The notes beneath the pieces are model-generated. The model did no database searches and was not told the DNA's origin. It saw only the letters and a list, made by a program, of their open reading frames with translations. From Arthrobacter sp. 260 (lineage in GTDB: Bacteria; Actinomycetota; Actinomycetes; Actinomycetales; Micrococcaceae): a stretch of DNA of 64,000 nucleotides. A program made the translations under genes and the position numbers. Positions within the stretch are counted from its first letter, which is position 1. Each line of letters opens with the position of its first letter. Below are positions 33,844-43,884 of this stretch, piece after piece. Where the stretch lies: NCBI RefSeq assembly GCF_013116745.1, contig NZ_JABFOE010000006.1, positions 1 to 64,000 on the forward strand, read 5' to 3'.

Positions 33844-34146
33844 ATGTTCCTCACACCGTCAGACCAGGACAAGCTGCTGCTCAGCGTCGCTGGCATGGTG
33901 GCCCGTGACCGCCTCGACCGGGGTGTGCTGCTGAACTACCCCGAAACCGTCGCCCTGCTCTCCTGCTGGGTCATGGAGCGCGCCCGGGAGGGCGCCCAGG
34001 TCGCCGACCTGATGAGCCGGGGCCGCAGCGTCCTCACCCGCGCCGAGGTGATGGAAGGGGTGCCCGAGATGATCCCCGATCTGCAGATCGAAGCCACCTT
34101 CCCCGATGGCCGCAAGCTCGTCACCATCACCGAGCCCATCCCATGA
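33844..34146 (+). CDS. ureA: Urease gamma subunit
   Basis: 100 residues, the standard UreA length. Typical features are [38 protein letters not shown] and [20 protein letters not shown]. It is the first gene of ureABCFGD and overlaps ureB by 4 bases. Urease hydrolyses urea to ammonia and CO2 in the cytoplasm; gamma packs around the alpha subunit. Confidence 0.95.
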   Translation: MFLTPSDQDKLLLSVAGMVARDRLDRGVLLNYPETVALLSCWVMERAREGAQVADLMSRGRSVLTRAEVMEGVPEMIPDLQIEATFPDGRKLVTITEPIP

Positions 34147-34469
34147 CCGGCGAGCCGAGCCGGATGATTCCCGGCGAGATCCGCACCCTTCCCGGGTCCC
34201 TTGAGATCAACGCCGGCAGGGAGCATCGCACCCTGGTGGTGGTGAACGACGGCGACCGCCCCATCCAGGTGGGATCCCACTTCCATTTTGCCGACGTCAA
34301 CGCTGCCCTCAGCTTTGACCGTGCCGCCGCCACCGGGTTCCGGCTGGGCATCCCGGCCGGGACCGCCGTCCGCTTTGAACCCGGGGCCTCCCGTGAGGTC
34401 CTGCTGGTCAAACTCGCCGGCACGGGCACCGTTCCCGGGCTCCAGCGTCGACCCGCACCGGAAGGCTAA
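34143..34469 (+). CDS. ureB: Urease beta subunit
   Basis: 108 residues. Starts [13 protein letters not shown] with the UreB core [20 protein letters not shown] and [14 protein letters not shown], all highly conserved. ATGA overlap with ureA; 3-base gap to ureC. Kept separate from UreA, as in most actinobacteria. Confidence 0.95.
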   Translation: MTGEPSRMIPGEIRTLPGSLEINAGREHRTLVVVNDGDRPIQVGSHFHFADVNAALSFDRAAATGFRLGIPAGTAVRFEPGASREVLLVKLAGTGTVPGLQRRPAPEG

Positions 34470-34472
34470 CCC

Positions 34473-36179
34473 ATGGACATCAGCAGGCACGACTACTCCC
34501 ACCTGTATGGGCCCACCGTCGGCGACCAGATCAGACTCGGTGACACCGACCTGTGGATCACCCCCGAACAGGACTACACCTTCGGTGGCGACGAGTCGGT
34601 GTTTGGCGGCGGCAAGAACATCCGCGAGTCCATGGCCCAGTCCACCAGGACCAGCGCCGAGGGCGCGCCGGATCTGATCATCACCAACGCCGTCATCCTG
34701 GACCACTGGGGCATTGTCCGGGCCGACGTTGGGGTCAGGCACGGGCGGATCGTCGGCATAGGCAAGTCGGGCAACCCGGACATCATGGACGGGGTTGACC
34801 CGGCCCTGGTCATCGGCCCGGGAACCGAGGTGATTTCCGGGGAGGGCAAGATCCTCACCGCCGGCGGTATCGACAGCCACGTGCACCTGATGGGCACCGA
34901 CGCGCTCCGGGAAGCGGTTGCCTCCGGAATCACCACTGTCGGAGGCGGTGGGACCGGCCCGGCCGAGGGCACCAAGGCCACCACTGTGACCCCCGGCGCC
35001 TGGAACCTCGCCACGATGCACCGCGCCCTCGATTCACTGCCCCTGAACTTCCTCCTCTATGGGAAGGGCAACACCGTCAGCGACGCGGCCCTCGACGAGC
35101 AGGCCCTCGCCGGTGCCGCCGGCTACAAGGTCCATGAGGACTGGGGCTCCACCCCCGCCGCCATCGACGCAGCACTGCGGGCCGCCGACCGGTGGGGAAT
35201 GCAGGTGGCCCTCCACGCCGACTCGCTCAACGAGGCGGGCTACGTCCAGCAGACCCTTGAGGCAGTCGCCGGCCGCGGCATCCACGTGTTCCACGCCGAG
35301 GGCGCCGGCGGGGGCCATGCCCCGGACATCATCACCGTTGCCGCCGCAGCCAATGTCCTTCCCGCGTCAACGAACCCCACACTGCCGTTCACTGTCAACA
35401 CCGTCGCGGAGCACCTGGACATGCTGATGGTCTGTCACCATCTCAACCCGCGCATCCCCGAGGACCTGGCCTTCGCCGAGTCGCGCATCCGCGCCACCAC
35501 CATGATGGCCGAGGACGTACTGCAGGACCTGGGTGCGCTGTCCATCACCTCCTCCGATGCGCAGGCGATGGGCCGCATCGGGGAGACCATCACCCGCACC
35601 TGGCAGGTGGCCCACGTGATGAAGCACCACCTGGGCACCCCCGAATCCGCGTCACCGGCCGACAACGAGAGGGCCCGACGCTACGTCGCGAAGTACACCA
35701 TCTGCCCCGCCGTCGCGCACGGCATCGATGCCGAGGTGGGCTCGATCGCCGTCGGGAAGCTGGCTGACCTGGTGCTGTGGCATCCGGCGTTCTTCGGGAT
35801 CCGCCCGTCGCTGGTGATCAAGGGCGGGGCGATTGTCGCCGGCCAGATGGGCGACCCCAACGCTTCACTCCCCACCCCTCAACCCGTCTGGATGCGTGAG
35901 GCGCTGGCGGGGACCCCGACGTCGGCGCCGCACCTGTCGACGTCGTTCGTCACGCCCGCCGCGCTTCAGGACGGGCTCGCCGACCGGCTGGGCCTCACCC
36001 GCCGCCTCACGGCCATCGCCGACACCCGAGGGGTTACCAAAGCGTCACTGCCGAACAACACGGCGCTCCCGGACATCCAGGTGGACCCTGAAACGTTCAG
36101 GGTGAGCATCGACGGCCAGGAGATCGAGCCAGCCCCCGCCGTCGAGTTGCCCCTGACCCAGCGCTACACCCTGTTCTAG
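34473..36179 (+). CDS. ureC: Urease alpha (catalytic) subunit
   Basis: 568 residues, full length. Nickel ligands and catalytic residues are present: [10 protein letters not shown] (H-x-H), carbamylated Lys in [10 protein letters not shown] (Lys about 219), [20 protein letters not shown], the flap [13 protein letters not shown] with the catalytic His, and the metal Asp in [12 protein letters not shown]. All signs point to an active enzyme. It assembles with UreA and UreB and needs the accessory proteins encoded next. Confidence 0.97.
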   Translation: MDISRHDYSHLYGPTVGDQIRLGDTDLWITPEQDYTFGGDESVFGGGKNIRESMAQSTRTSAEGAPDLIITNAVILDHWGIVRADVGVRHGRIVGIGKSGNPDIMDGVDPALVIGPGTEVISGEGKILTAGGIDSHVHLMGTDALREAVASGITTVGGGGTGPAEGTKATTVTPGAWNLATMHRALDSLPLNFLLYGKGNTVSDAALDEQALAGAAGYKVHEDWGSTPAAIDAALRAADRWGMQVALHADSLNEAGYVQQTLEAVAGRGIHVFHAEGAGGGHAPDIITVAAAANVLPASTNPTLPFTVNTVAEHLDMLMVCHHLNPRIPEDLAFAESRIRATTMMAEDVLQDLGALSITSSDAQAMGRIGETITRTWQVAHVMKHHLGTPESASPADNERARRYVAKYTICPAVAHGIDAEVGSIAVGKLADLVLWHPAFFGIRPSLVIKGGAIVAGQMGDPNASLPTPQPVWMREALAGTPTSAPHLSTSFVTPAALQDGLADRLGLTRRLTAIADTRGVTKASLPNNTALPDIQVDPETFRVSIDGQEIEPAPAVELPLTQRYTLF

Positions 36180-36195
36180 GCATGGGACTTTAGGG

Positions 36196-36912
36196 ATGGG
36201 TGCCAGCGCATCGGCTCTTGCCGGCTTCCTGCTCGCGGATTCCCGCCTGCCCTCGGGTGCGTACGCCCATTCGGCGGGACTGGAGCCGGCGGTCCTGGGC
36301 GGGCTGGGACCGGACCAGGTCTACGGCTACCTGCTGTCCCGGCTCCATACGGTGATGCGGGTGGAAACAGCGGCGGCAGTTCTCGCCTTCCGGCGCGCGG
36401 TGCTGGCACAGGACCAGTCGGCAGACACTGTCAGCGCGACCCCCGGAAGGCCAGCCTTCGCGCCGATTGAGGCGGCACTGGACGCACGGACACCGTCAGG
36501 TGCCCAGCGTGACGCGTCCCGACGGCTCGGCCGCGGAATGCTGCGCCTGGCCGTAACCCTCGTCCCGGGCAACCCTGCCGTCGACCTGCTGGCCAGGGAG
36601 GTGCCGAAGCCCACCCGCCCGGTTGCCCTCGGCGTCCTTGGGGCGGCCCTCGGGGTTCCGGAACTGGAACTGGCACTGCTCTGCTGTTACGACGACGCCC
36701 AATCGGTGGTCGCCGCGGCGCTGAAGCTGCTTCCCATCGATCCGATGACTGGCACCCGCTGGATTCTCGACGCTGGCGCCGCCATGGACGATGTCGCGCG
36801 TGCAGCGCTCACCACTCAGACCGAAGACGACCTGCCCGCGCTCAGCGCTCCGTGGATGGAGCAGTGGGCGCAGGAACACACCACCAGAACAAGGAGACTG
36901 TTCGTTGCCTGA
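36196..36912 (+). CDS. ureF: Urease accessory protein UreF
   Basis: 238 residues. [20 protein letters not shown] near the start is the UreF hallmark, and the all-helical remainder includes [20 protein letters not shown]. UreF bridges UreD and UreG during nickel insertion. ATG at 36196, 16 bases after ureC; its end overlaps ureG. Confidence 0.92.
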   Translation: MGASASALAGFLLADSRLPSGAYAHSAGLEPAVLGGLGPDQVYGYLLSRLHTVMRVETAAAVLAFRRAVLAQDQSADTVSATPGRPAFAPIEAALDARTPSGAQRDASRRLGRGMLRLAVTLVPGNPAVDLLAREVPKPTRPVALGVLGAALGVPELELALLCCYDDAQSVVAAALKLLPIDPMTGTRWILDAGAAMDDVARAALTTQTEDDLPALSAPWMEQWAQEHTTRTRRLFVA

Positions 36913-37654
36913 AATCCCTACCCTTTCCACCCGTTCTTTCCGGCTTGGCATTGCAGGCCCGGTCGGCACCGGGAAAAGCTCGCTGATCGCGTCGATTTGC
37001 CGCGCCATGTCCGGCGAACTGTCCATCGGCGTCATCACCAATGACATCTATACCGACGAGGACGCCCGGTTCCTGAAATCGGCTGGCGTGCTGCCCGGCG
37101 AGCGGATCCGTGCTGTCGAGACCGGCGCGTGCCCCCATACGGCCATTCGCGACGACGTCACCACGAATCTCCTGGCGGTGGAGGACCTCGAGTCCGATTT
37201 CGCGCCCCTTGACCTGGTAATGGTGGAAAGCGGTGGCGATAACCTCACCGCCACGTTCTCGCCGGCCCTGGTGGACGCCCAGATCTTCGTGCTCGACGTG
37301 GCGGGAGGCGGCGACGTCGCCCGGAAGGGTGGCCCCGGCATCGCGCGGGCCGACCTGCTGGTGATCAACAAGATTGACCTGGCACCGCACGTGGATGTCG
37401 ACGTCGATCTGATGCTTTCCGATGCCTTCGACGCCCGCGAGGGCGGCCCGGTCCTCGCCCTGTCACGGAAGGTGCCCGCCACCGTTGCCGAACTCGCCGA
37501 GTGGGTCCGTTCGATGGTGGTGCAGCACCGGGCCGGAACGCACACACCGCAGGATCCGGGACCGATGGCGCCGCACTTCCACGCCGACGAGGACGGCGGC
37601 TACGTCCACACCCACGACGACCCCTCCGGGGCTGCTGGAACGCACCGGCACTAG
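36905..37654 (+). CDS. ureG: Urease accessory GTPase UreG with His-rich C-terminal tail
   Basis: 249 residues from a TTG start overlapping ureF by 8 bases. P-loop [18 protein letters not shown], the metal-binding region [13 protein letters not shown] (CPH), switch [13 protein letters not shown] and base motif VINKIDLAP are intact. Unlike the usual about 205-residue UreG, the protein carries about 30 extra residues ending [16 protein letters not shown] and HRH. With no ureE in the cluster, this tail may store or deliver nickel (inference). Confidence 0.93.
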   Translation: MPEIPTLSTRSFRLGIAGPVGTGKSSLIASICRAMSGELSIGVITNDIYTDEDARFLKSAGVLPGERIRAVETGACPHTAIRDDVTTNLLAVEDLESDFAPLDLVMVESGGDNLTATFSPALVDAQIFVLDVAGGGDVARKGGPGIARADLLVINKIDLAPHVDVDVDLMLSDAFDAREGGPVLALSRKVPATVAELAEWVRSMVVQHRAGTHTPQDPGPMAPHFHADEDGGYVHTHDDPSGAAGTHRH

Positions 37655-37657
37655 CCG

Positions 37658-38425
37658 GTGGCCGCTGTCGCAGGGTCGCTGGAAGTGCCGGCAAGGTCCA
37701 CCCGGATCGGTGTCGAGTTGGCCGGTGGCCGGGCGAGCTACACGGTGCTGGACCAGGGCCAGTTCCTGGCGCCCCGCCCGGTGCACCGCGCCGCTGGTCG
37801 TTCCGGGAGCGGACCCGACCCAACCCATGCCCGGGTCGCCCTGATCGGGATCTCGATGATGCTCCTCGGTGGCGATGATGTGTTGATCGAGGTGTCGGTG
37901 GGTGCCGGGGTCACGCTTGAGGTGGTGGAACCGGCTGGCCTGGTCGCCTACAACGCGGCAGGCGTGCAGGCCCGGTGGCGGCTCTCGGCCACCGTGGCCG
38001 ACGGCGGTACGCTGCTGTGGGCGGGGGCGCCGTTGGTCGTCGCGGAGGGCGCCAATGTGCTCAGGGACACCCGGGTGTCGCTGGCGGCTGGCGCCCGCCT
38101 CGTCCTGCAGGAAGTGCTGGTGCGCGGCCGTACCGGGGAAACCCCCGGCGAGCTGCGCAGCTCGGTGCGCTGCTCGGGACCGGCCGGTGACCTCCTCTAT
38201 GAGGATTTGGACCTGACCGGCGACCACCGGTCAGCGGTGGGAGTGCTTGGTGGGACCCGGGTCCTGGGCGCCGTCACCGCGCTGGGCTTCACGCCTCCGG
38301 CACTGGAGCGTTCAAGCCTCACTCGGTTCGACACGGCGTCCGGCGGTGCGGTGGCCCGGATTCTGGCGGACAGTGCCCACCACGTGACGCAGCAGGTGGA
38401 GCGGGTTTTCGCCGCGTGGCGATAG
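37658..38425 (+). CDS. ureD: Urease accessory protein UreD (UreH)
   Basis: 255 residues, GTG start 3 bases after ureG. The UreD pattern is seen in VALIGISMMLLGGDDVLIEV, VGAGVTLEVVEPAG and LAAGARLVLQEVLVRGRTGE followed by SSVRCSG. UreD docks on apo-urease and forms the nickel tunnel with UreF. It is the last gene of the cluster; neither ureE nor a urea or nickel transporter lies next to it. Confidence 0.9.
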   Translation: MAAVAGSLEVPARSTRIGVELAGGRASYTVLDQGQFLAPRPVHRAAGRSGSGPDPTHARVALIGISMMLLGGDDVLIEVSVGAGVTLEVVEPAGLVAYNAAGVQARWRLSATVADGGTLLWAGAPLVVAEGANVLRDTRVSLAAGARLVLQEVLVRGRTGETPGELRSSVRCSGPAGDLLYEDLDLTGDHRSAVGVLGGTRVLGAVTALGFTPPALERSSLTRFDTASGGAVARILADSAHHVTQQVERVFAAWR

Positions 38426-38435
38426 GCTCTTGATT

Positions 38436-39692
38436 ATGCGTCTACACCACCCGAAGCGCCTTGTTGGCTTCGCCCGCACCGTCGTCGGACGAGCAGCCCT
38501 GGCACTCGCAGCCCTGCAGGCCGTTGTTGCCGCAACACTGGTCATCATCGATGCGATCCAGAAAAAGATCAGGACCAAGCGCGAGGGGTTCCCCAAACCG
38601 GGCATCTTCGAGGGCCAGGTGGCCGGTTCATCGACCACCGTCTACACCTACGGGGAAGACCTGTACGAGGCGATGCTGGAGGCCATCCGGTCGGCCGAGC
38701 ACCAGATCCTCATGGAGACCTACATCTGGAAGGGCGACGCCGTGGGGCGCACCTTCCGTGACGCGCTCAACGACGCCGCCGCGCGTGGGGTCAAGGTCTA
38801 TGTGATCTATGACGGGTTCGCGAATCTGGTGGTCAGGCCGTCGTTCTACAAGTTCCACCCCGATGTGCGGGTCTTCAGGTTTCCGGTGCTGCGGCCGTCG
38901 ATCGTCTTCACGAACATCCGGGGCACCGGGTTCGACCACCGCAAACTGCTGGTCGTCGACGAGACCACCGGGTTTGTGGGCGGCTACAACATCGGCAGCC
39001 TCTACGCCACCAAGTGGCGCGACACCCACCTGCGGATCGTCGGGCCGTCGGTCTGGGAACTGCGTGAGGCATTCGTCAGTGTCTGGAACCTCGCCACTGC
39101 CCGGTCCCGGCCTCCCCTTGACGACACCAGCGCCGACTTCTGGGAGCCTCGGCTGCGTGCCGTCAACAACATCCCGGCGAACCTGGTGTTCCCCATCCGT
39201 GGGGTCTACCTCGACGCGATCAACCGCGCCAAGGACCACATCTATATCACCACCGCCTACTTCATACCGGACCAGCAGATCCTCAACGCACTGCTGAGGG
39301 CCAGCAAGCGCGGGGTGGACGTGCGGGTCATCCTGCCCGAGGAATCCAACCACGTGCTCTCCGACTGGTTGTCCCGCGGGTTCTACTCGTCGCTGTTGGA
39401 GAACGGGATCCAGGTGCTGCTTTACCAGAATGCGATGATCCACGCGAAGACCGCCACCGTTGACGGCCAGTGGTCCACCGTGGGCACCGCCAACATTGAC
39501 CGGTTGAGCCTGACCGGCAACTACGAGATCAACCTGGAAATCTTCGACGAGGGTCTCGCCAGCAGCATGGAGCAGATCTTCGCGATTGACAGCGGGAACA
39601 GCCGCATCCTGACCATCCAGGAGTGGGAGCGCCGGCACATTGTGGCCCGCGTCAGCGAAGCCATCCTCGCCCCGCTCCGCCCGCTCCTGTAA
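38436..39692 (+). CDS. Phospholipase D-like protein, cardiolipin-synthase type
   Basis: 418 residues. One N-terminal membrane helix (about 15-40), then two PLD domains. HKD motif 1 is FDHRKLLVVDETTGFVGG (about residue 168) and motif 2 is MIHAKTATVDGQWSTVGTAN (about 336), both complete H-x-K-x4-D. Such bacterial enzymes condense phosphatidylglycerol to cardiolipin or transfer phosphatidyl groups. ATG at 38436 is preferred over the TTG two codons earlier. Confidence 0.87.
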   Translation: MRLHHPKRLVGFARTVVGRAALALAALQAVVAATLVIIDAIQKKIRTKREGFPKPGIFEGQVAGSSTTVYTYGEDLYEAMLEAIRSAEHQILMETYIWKGDAVGRTFRDALNDAAARGVKVYVIYDGFANLVVRPSFYKFHPDVRVFRFPVLRPSIVFTNIRGTGFDHRKLLVVDETTGFVGGYNIGSLYATKWRDTHLRIVGPSVWELREAFVSVWNLATARSRPPLDDTSADFWEPRLRAVNNIPANLVFPIRGVYLDAINRAKDHIYITTAYFIPDQQILNALLRASKRGVDVRVILPEESNHVLSDWLSRGFYSSLLENGIQVLLYQNAMIHAKTATVDGQWSTVGTANIDRLSLTGNYEINLEIFDEGLASSMEQIFAIDSGNSRILTIQEWERRHIVARVSEAILAPLRPLL

Positions 39693-39705
39693 TCCGCGAA
39701 CCCTG

Positions 39706-40407
39706 TCAGGGGGCAGCGAAGCGGTCCAGGTACCCCACCCGCGACTGATGCACGTGACCGGCCATCAGCCGCTCGGCCTCAGCCGGGTTGCCGGCGTCGA
39801 TTGCGGCCATGATCAGTCGGTGTTCGCTCCAGGACTGCTTGCCCCGATTGTCGACGTCGGTGGCGTAGAGCCATTCGATCTTGCCGGAAATCTGGCGCAA
39901 CAGTGCCGTCAGGGATGCACTGCCGCTGAGTTCGGCGATACCCAGGTGGAACCTGATATTCAGCTCCGGCAGCAGCTCGAGGTTGCCCGCGGCGACGGCC
40001 TGGTCGCCGTCGTCGAGCAGGTCGGCGAGCTGACGGCGCACCCGCCACCACACACCGTTGGGGGCACCGGCGCTGAACTGCGCGGCAGCGCGCCGCGCCG
40101 CACGCCGTGCCGTGGCGGCCTCCAGCGCCTCGCGGACGGAGAAGAGATCGTCGGCGTCGTCCACCGGGATCTCCGAGACCGTGGACCCGGCGTAGGGCTT
40201 CGACTCGACGAACCCCTCCGCCTCCAGCGCGCGCAGCGCCTCACGCACCGGGATGCGGGACACCCCGTACTTGGCGGCGAGCACCGCCTCGGTCACCCGG
40301 GTGCCGGGCTGCAGCGAGCCGAAAATGATGTCGTGCCGGATCTCGTCCTGCACCCGCTGTTTGGGTGCAGGCTCGGCCGGGCTGGGGTCAGGCGGCAAAT
40401 TCAGCAC
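39706..40407 (-). CDS. GntR family regulator, FCD type
   Basis: 233 residues. N-terminal winged helix: RVQDEIRHDIIFGSLQPG and LAAKYGVSRIPVREALRALE. C-terminal FCD helical domain with the metal-binding pattern NIRFHLGIAELSGS, SWSEHRLIMAAI and MAGHVHQS. GTG start overlaps the upstream ABC gene by 20 bases. As the last gene of the gamma-glutamyl/peptide operon it is the likely local repressor, with an amino acid or carboxylate as effector. Confidence 0.9.
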   Translation of the reverse strand: MLNLPPDPSPAEPAPKQRVQDEIRHDIIFGSLQPGTRVTEAVLAAKYGVSRIPVREALRALEAEGFVESKPYAGSTVSEIPVDDADDLFSVREALEAATARRAARRAAAQFSAGAPNGVWWRVRRQLADLLDDGDQAVAAGNLELLPELNIRFHLGIAELSGSASLTALLRQISGKIEWLYATDVDNRGKQSWSEHRLIMAAIDAGNPAEAERLMAGHVHQSRVGYLDRFAAP

Positions 40408-42088
40408 CGGGGATCGCTCCCAGCAGTTCCCGGGTGTACTCGGATTCTGGCCGGTTGTAGACCTGGTCCACGCTTCCCGATTCCATCACCTCGCCTGCCT
40501 TCATAACCACCACATTATCGGCAATCTGCCGGACGACGGCGAGGTCATGGCTGATGAACAGGTAGGTCAGCCCCAGCCGGTCCTGCAGATCGGCGAGCAG
40601 CCGCAGGATCTGGTCCTGCACCAGCACATCAAGGGCCGACACCGCCTCGTCGAGGATCAGCATCTCCGGCTCCAGGGCCAGGGCCCGCGCGATTGCCACG
40701 CGCTGGCGCTGCCCACCGGAGAGCTCGTTCGGCCGGCGCTGCGCCATGCTGTGCGGCAAGCCCACCTGATCCAGCAGGTCGGCCACCTTCTTTCGGCGGC
40801 TCTCCTTGTCCCCCACCTTAAAGATCCGCAGGGGTTCGTCGATCAGCCGTTCAATGCTGAACGTCGGGTCGAGCGAGCCGTACGGGTCCTGGAACACCGG
40901 CTGCACCTTGCGCCGCAGCGCCCGGCGTTCCTGCCCCCGGCTGGCGGTGATCGTCTGCCCGTCGATCAGGGCATTGCCCGAGCTGGCGGTTTCGAGGCCC
41001 AGGATGATCCGGGCCACGGTGGTCTTGCCCGACCCGGATTCGCCGACGACGGCTGTCGTCGTTCCCCGCTGCACACTGAAGGACACGTCCTTCACCGCCT
41101 GCACGGTGCCGCCGCGCTGGCCGCGCAGCTTGAATTCCTTGAACAGGTCCTTGATGACGAGGATCGGTTCCGGTCCGGCGATCGAGGACATCCCGCCTCC
41201 GGCCGGTTCGCGGCCGAGCACCGCAGCGACCGACGGTGCCGCCGCCACGAGGGCCTTGGTGTAGTCCTCCTGCGGGTTCAGCAGGATCTCGCGCGGTGTG
41301 CCCACCTCGACGATGCGCCCTTCGGACATCACGATGATGCGATCGGTGCGGTCGGCGGCGAGGCCCAGGTCGTGGGTGATGAACAGCAGCGAGGTTCCGC
41401 GGGCGTCCACCAGGTTCTGGAGGTGGTTCAGGATCTGCCGCTGCACCGTCACGTCCAGGGCCGACGTCGGCTCGTCAGCGATCAGCAGTTCCGGCTCACC
41501 GGCGAGGGAGATCGCGATGAGGACCCGCTGGCGCATGCCACCGGAGAACTCGTGCGGGTACTGCCCGTACCTCCGTTCGGCGTCGGGAATTCCCGCCTCT
41601 GCCATCAGCGCCACGGCCCGGGACTTCACCTGCGCCCGGTCGAGCCGTTCGCTGCCCGGAGCCCGGTTGGACATCAGCGCGTCAGCGATCTGCGCTCCGA
41701 CCTTCATCGACGGATTGAGGTTGGACATCGGATCCTGCGGGACCAGGCCGAGGCGTGAGCCGCGGATGGAGCGCATCTGGGCGTCCGACGCGTCGGCCAG
41801 GTCCACCCTGTTGCGGGAGGACCCCAACTGGATTGATCCGTTGGAGACGTAACCGTCGCCGGGCAGCAGCTGCAGGATGGCACCGATGGTGGTGGACTTG
41901 CCGGAACCGGACTGCCCCACGATCGCCACCCGCTCCCCCTGCCGCAGTTCGAAACTGACGCCGTGGAGCACCGGGGCGGTCCCGAACGTGACCTCCAGGT
42001 TCTCGACCTTGAGCAGGACCTCACGGGGCCCCGTGTCCACTGCAACGCCGCTCGATCCAATGCCGTTCACATCATCGCCCTGCTGCAT
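40388..42088 (-). CDS. Peptide ABC transporter ATP-binding protein, two fused ATPase domains (DppD-DppF type)
   Basis: 566 residues with two full ATPase cassettes. First: GQSGSGKSTTIGAIL, FSGGMRQRVLIAISLAG, LLIADEPTSALDV. Second: GESGSGKTTVARIIL, LSGGQRQRVAIARALALEPE, LILDEAVSALDV (the Walker B ends DEA rather than DEP). Both carry the DppD/F C-terminal segments for docking to peptide permeases. Overlaps the gamma-glutamyltransferase gene by 17 bases. It energises the DppB/DppC-like permeases encoded upstream. Confidence 0.92.
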   Translation of the reverse strand: MQQGDDVNGIGSSGVAVDTGPREVLLKVENLEVTFGTAPVLHGVSFELRQGERVAIVGQSGSGKSTTIGAILQLLPGDGYVSNGSIQLGSSRNRVDLADASDAQMRSIRGSRLGLVPQDPMSNLNPSMKVGAQIADALMSNRAPGSERLDRAQVKSRAVALMAEAGIPDAERRYGQYPHEFSGGMRQRVLIAISLAGEPELLIADEPTSALDVTVQRQILNHLQNLVDARGTSLLFITHDLGLAADRTDRIIVMSEGRIVEVGTPREILLNPQEDYTKALVAAAPSVAAVLGREPAGGGMSSIAGPEPILVIKDLFKEFKLRGQRGGTVQAVKDVSFSVQRGTTTAVVGESGSGKTTVARIILGLETASSGNALIDGQTITASRGQERRALRRKVQPVFQDPYGSLDPTFSIERLIDEPLRIFKVGDKESRRKKVADLLDQVGLPHSMAQRRPNELSGGQRQRVAIARALALEPEMLILDEAVSALDVLVQDQILRLLADLQDRLGLTYLFISHDLAVVRQIADNVVVMKAGEVMESGSVDQVYNRPESEYTRELLGAIPGAEFAA

Positions 42089-43880
42089 AGCCCTGAGCTC
42101 CTCTCGGGTTGGCGGCGGCCTTCAGGACGCCGGTTGCGGGGTCGCTGACCACCGAGGAGATGCGGCCGAGCGCCCAGTCTCCGGCACGGGTGACGACGTG
42201 GCCGCGCTCCTGAAGGTCGGTGATGACGTCCTCGCCGAGCCGGTCCTCGACCACAGCTCCGCCGGGCTCCCAGGTGCGGGGGAAGAACGATCCGGGGATC
42301 GACGTGGTGTGCAGCGAGGGTGCATCGATCGCCTGCTGCGGCGAGTAACCGCCGACAATGGTGCGCAGAATGTAGAGCAGCTGCCACTGGTCCTGCTGGT
42401 CGCCACCGGGTGACCCCAGCGCCACCACAGGGAGGCTGTCCTTTAGGATCAGGGTAGGTGTCAGCGTGGTGCGGGGCCGCTTGCCCGAACGCAGGGTGGA
42501 CGGCGCCCCGTCCTCCAGCCAGGTCATCTGCAGCCGGGAGCCCAGGCAGAACCCGAGTTCCGGGATGGTCGGTGAAGACTGCAACCAGCCGCCCGACGGC
42601 GTGGCGGAGACCATGTTGCCCCACTGGTCGACGACGTCGATGTGGCAGGTATCCCCGCGGGTCTCACCACTGCGTGAAACGGTCGGTTCGCCGACGCCTG
42701 CCATGGCTCCCACGCCGGCGAGGGCCGGCGCCGTGTATTCGGTGCGTAGCGGCGGGATGAAGGGTTCGCGGCCCGGCACAGTGCCGGGGCGGAACTCAGT
42801 GGAGGCCTTCTCGGTGATCAGGGCGCGGCGCTCGGCGGCGTACTCCTCGGACAACAGGTAGTCCAGGGGGACGTCGGCGTCGCCGTAGTAGGCCTCGCGG
42901 TCGGCGATGGCCAGCTTCTGCGCCTCGAGGATGGTGTGGGCGCCGAGCGCTGTGGATGGGTCCAGGTGCTCATCGTCGTACCCGGCGAGGATGGCGAGGG
43001 TCTGCAGCAGCGCCGGACCCTGCCCCCAGGCACCCGTCTTCGCGATCGTGTACCCGCGGAACTCGAAGGTCGTAGCTGGCTCGTAGCCAGCCTGGCAGCC
43101 GGCGAAGTCCTCGAGGCTCATCACCCCGGCGTGGTCGGTGCCGGAGGAGTGGCGGTGCGGCTGCGCGGAGAAGGCGACGGCGGCCTGGGCAACGAAGCCC
43201 TCGCTCCACTCGTGGCGGGCGGCATCGATGCGCTCCTCCCGTGTGGCATCAGGCGCGCCGGCTGCGGCCAGCCGGTCCAGGACCGAGGCGTAGGCCTCGT
43301 TCTTGACCATTTCGCCCGCCACGGGGGCGCGGCCCTCGGGCATCCAGAGCGCTGCCGACGTCGGCCAGTGCTCGGTGAACAGTTCGGCGACCGAGGAGAT
43401 GGTGGCGCCCACCCGTCCCACGATCGGGTGCCCGTTGCGGGCGTAGCCGATGGCGAAAGCCAGCACGTCGCCGAGTTCCCAGGTGCCGTGGTCGCGGAGC
43501 AGCAGCAGCCACGCGTCGACGGCGGCGGGGACCGCGGCGGCGAGTGCGCCAGAGCCGGGTACCAGTTCCAGTCCCTCCGCGAGGTAGTGCTCGCGGGTCG
43601 CGGCGGCGGGGGCTGGGCCCTGCCCCATCAGGACGATGGGTTCGGACGGGTTCTCCGCTGTCGCAAACACGCCGGTCATGTCACCGCCGGGACCGTTCAG
43701 GTGCGGCTCGACAACATGCAGCACGAAGGCACTGGCGACTGCGGCGTCGAACGCGTTCCCGCCACGTTCCAGGACCGCCTGCGCCGAGGCGGTGGCCAGC
43801 CAGTGGGTGGAAGCGGTCATCCCGAAAGTGCCCTCAAGGGTAGGCCGCGTGGTGAAGGGAGCTGGGGTGGTGTAGGTCAT
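42072..43880 (-). CDS. Gamma-glutamyltransferase family Ntn hydrolase
   Basis: 602 residues. Conserved GGT features include MTASTHWLATASAQAVLERG, GNAFDAAVASAFVLHVVEPH followed by GPGGDM, and the autocleavage/nucleophile region SGETRGDTCHIDVVDQWGNM, in which the Thr of GDTCH should become the N-terminal nucleophile of the small subunit. SPGGDQQDQWQLLYI is the oxyanion/substrate segment. No signal peptide is seen, so it should act in the cytoplasm on imported gamma-glutamyl compounds. ATG at 43880, 4 bases after the permease gene. Confidence 0.9.
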   Translation of the reverse strand: MTYTTPAPFTTRPTLEGTFGMTASTHWLATASAQAVLERGGNAFDAAVASAFVLHVVEPHLNGPGGDMTGVFATAENPSEPIVLMGQGPAPAAATREHYLAEGLELVPGSGALAAAVPAAVDAWLLLLRDHGTWELGDVLAFAIGYARNGHPIVGRVGATISSVAELFTEHWPTSAALWMPEGRAPVAGEMVKNEAYASVLDRLAAAGAPDATREERIDAARHEWSEGFVAQAAVAFSAQPHRHSSGTDHAGVMSLEDFAGCQAGYEPATTFEFRGYTIAKTGAWGQGPALLQTLAILAGYDDEHLDPSTALGAHTILEAQKLAIADREAYYGDADVPLDYLLSEEYAAERRALITEKASTEFRPGTVPGREPFIPPLRTEYTAPALAGVGAMAGVGEPTVSRSGETRGDTCHIDVVDQWGNMVSATPSGGWLQSSPTIPELGFCLGSRLQMTWLEDGAPSTLRSGKRPRTTLTPTLILKDSLPVVALGSPGGDQQDQWQLLYILRTIVGGYSPQQAIDAPSLHTTSIPGSFFPRTWEPGGAVVEDRLGEDVITDLQERGHVVTRAGDWALGRISSVVSDPATGVLKAAANPRGAQGYAAGR

Positions 43881-43884
43881 CGAG

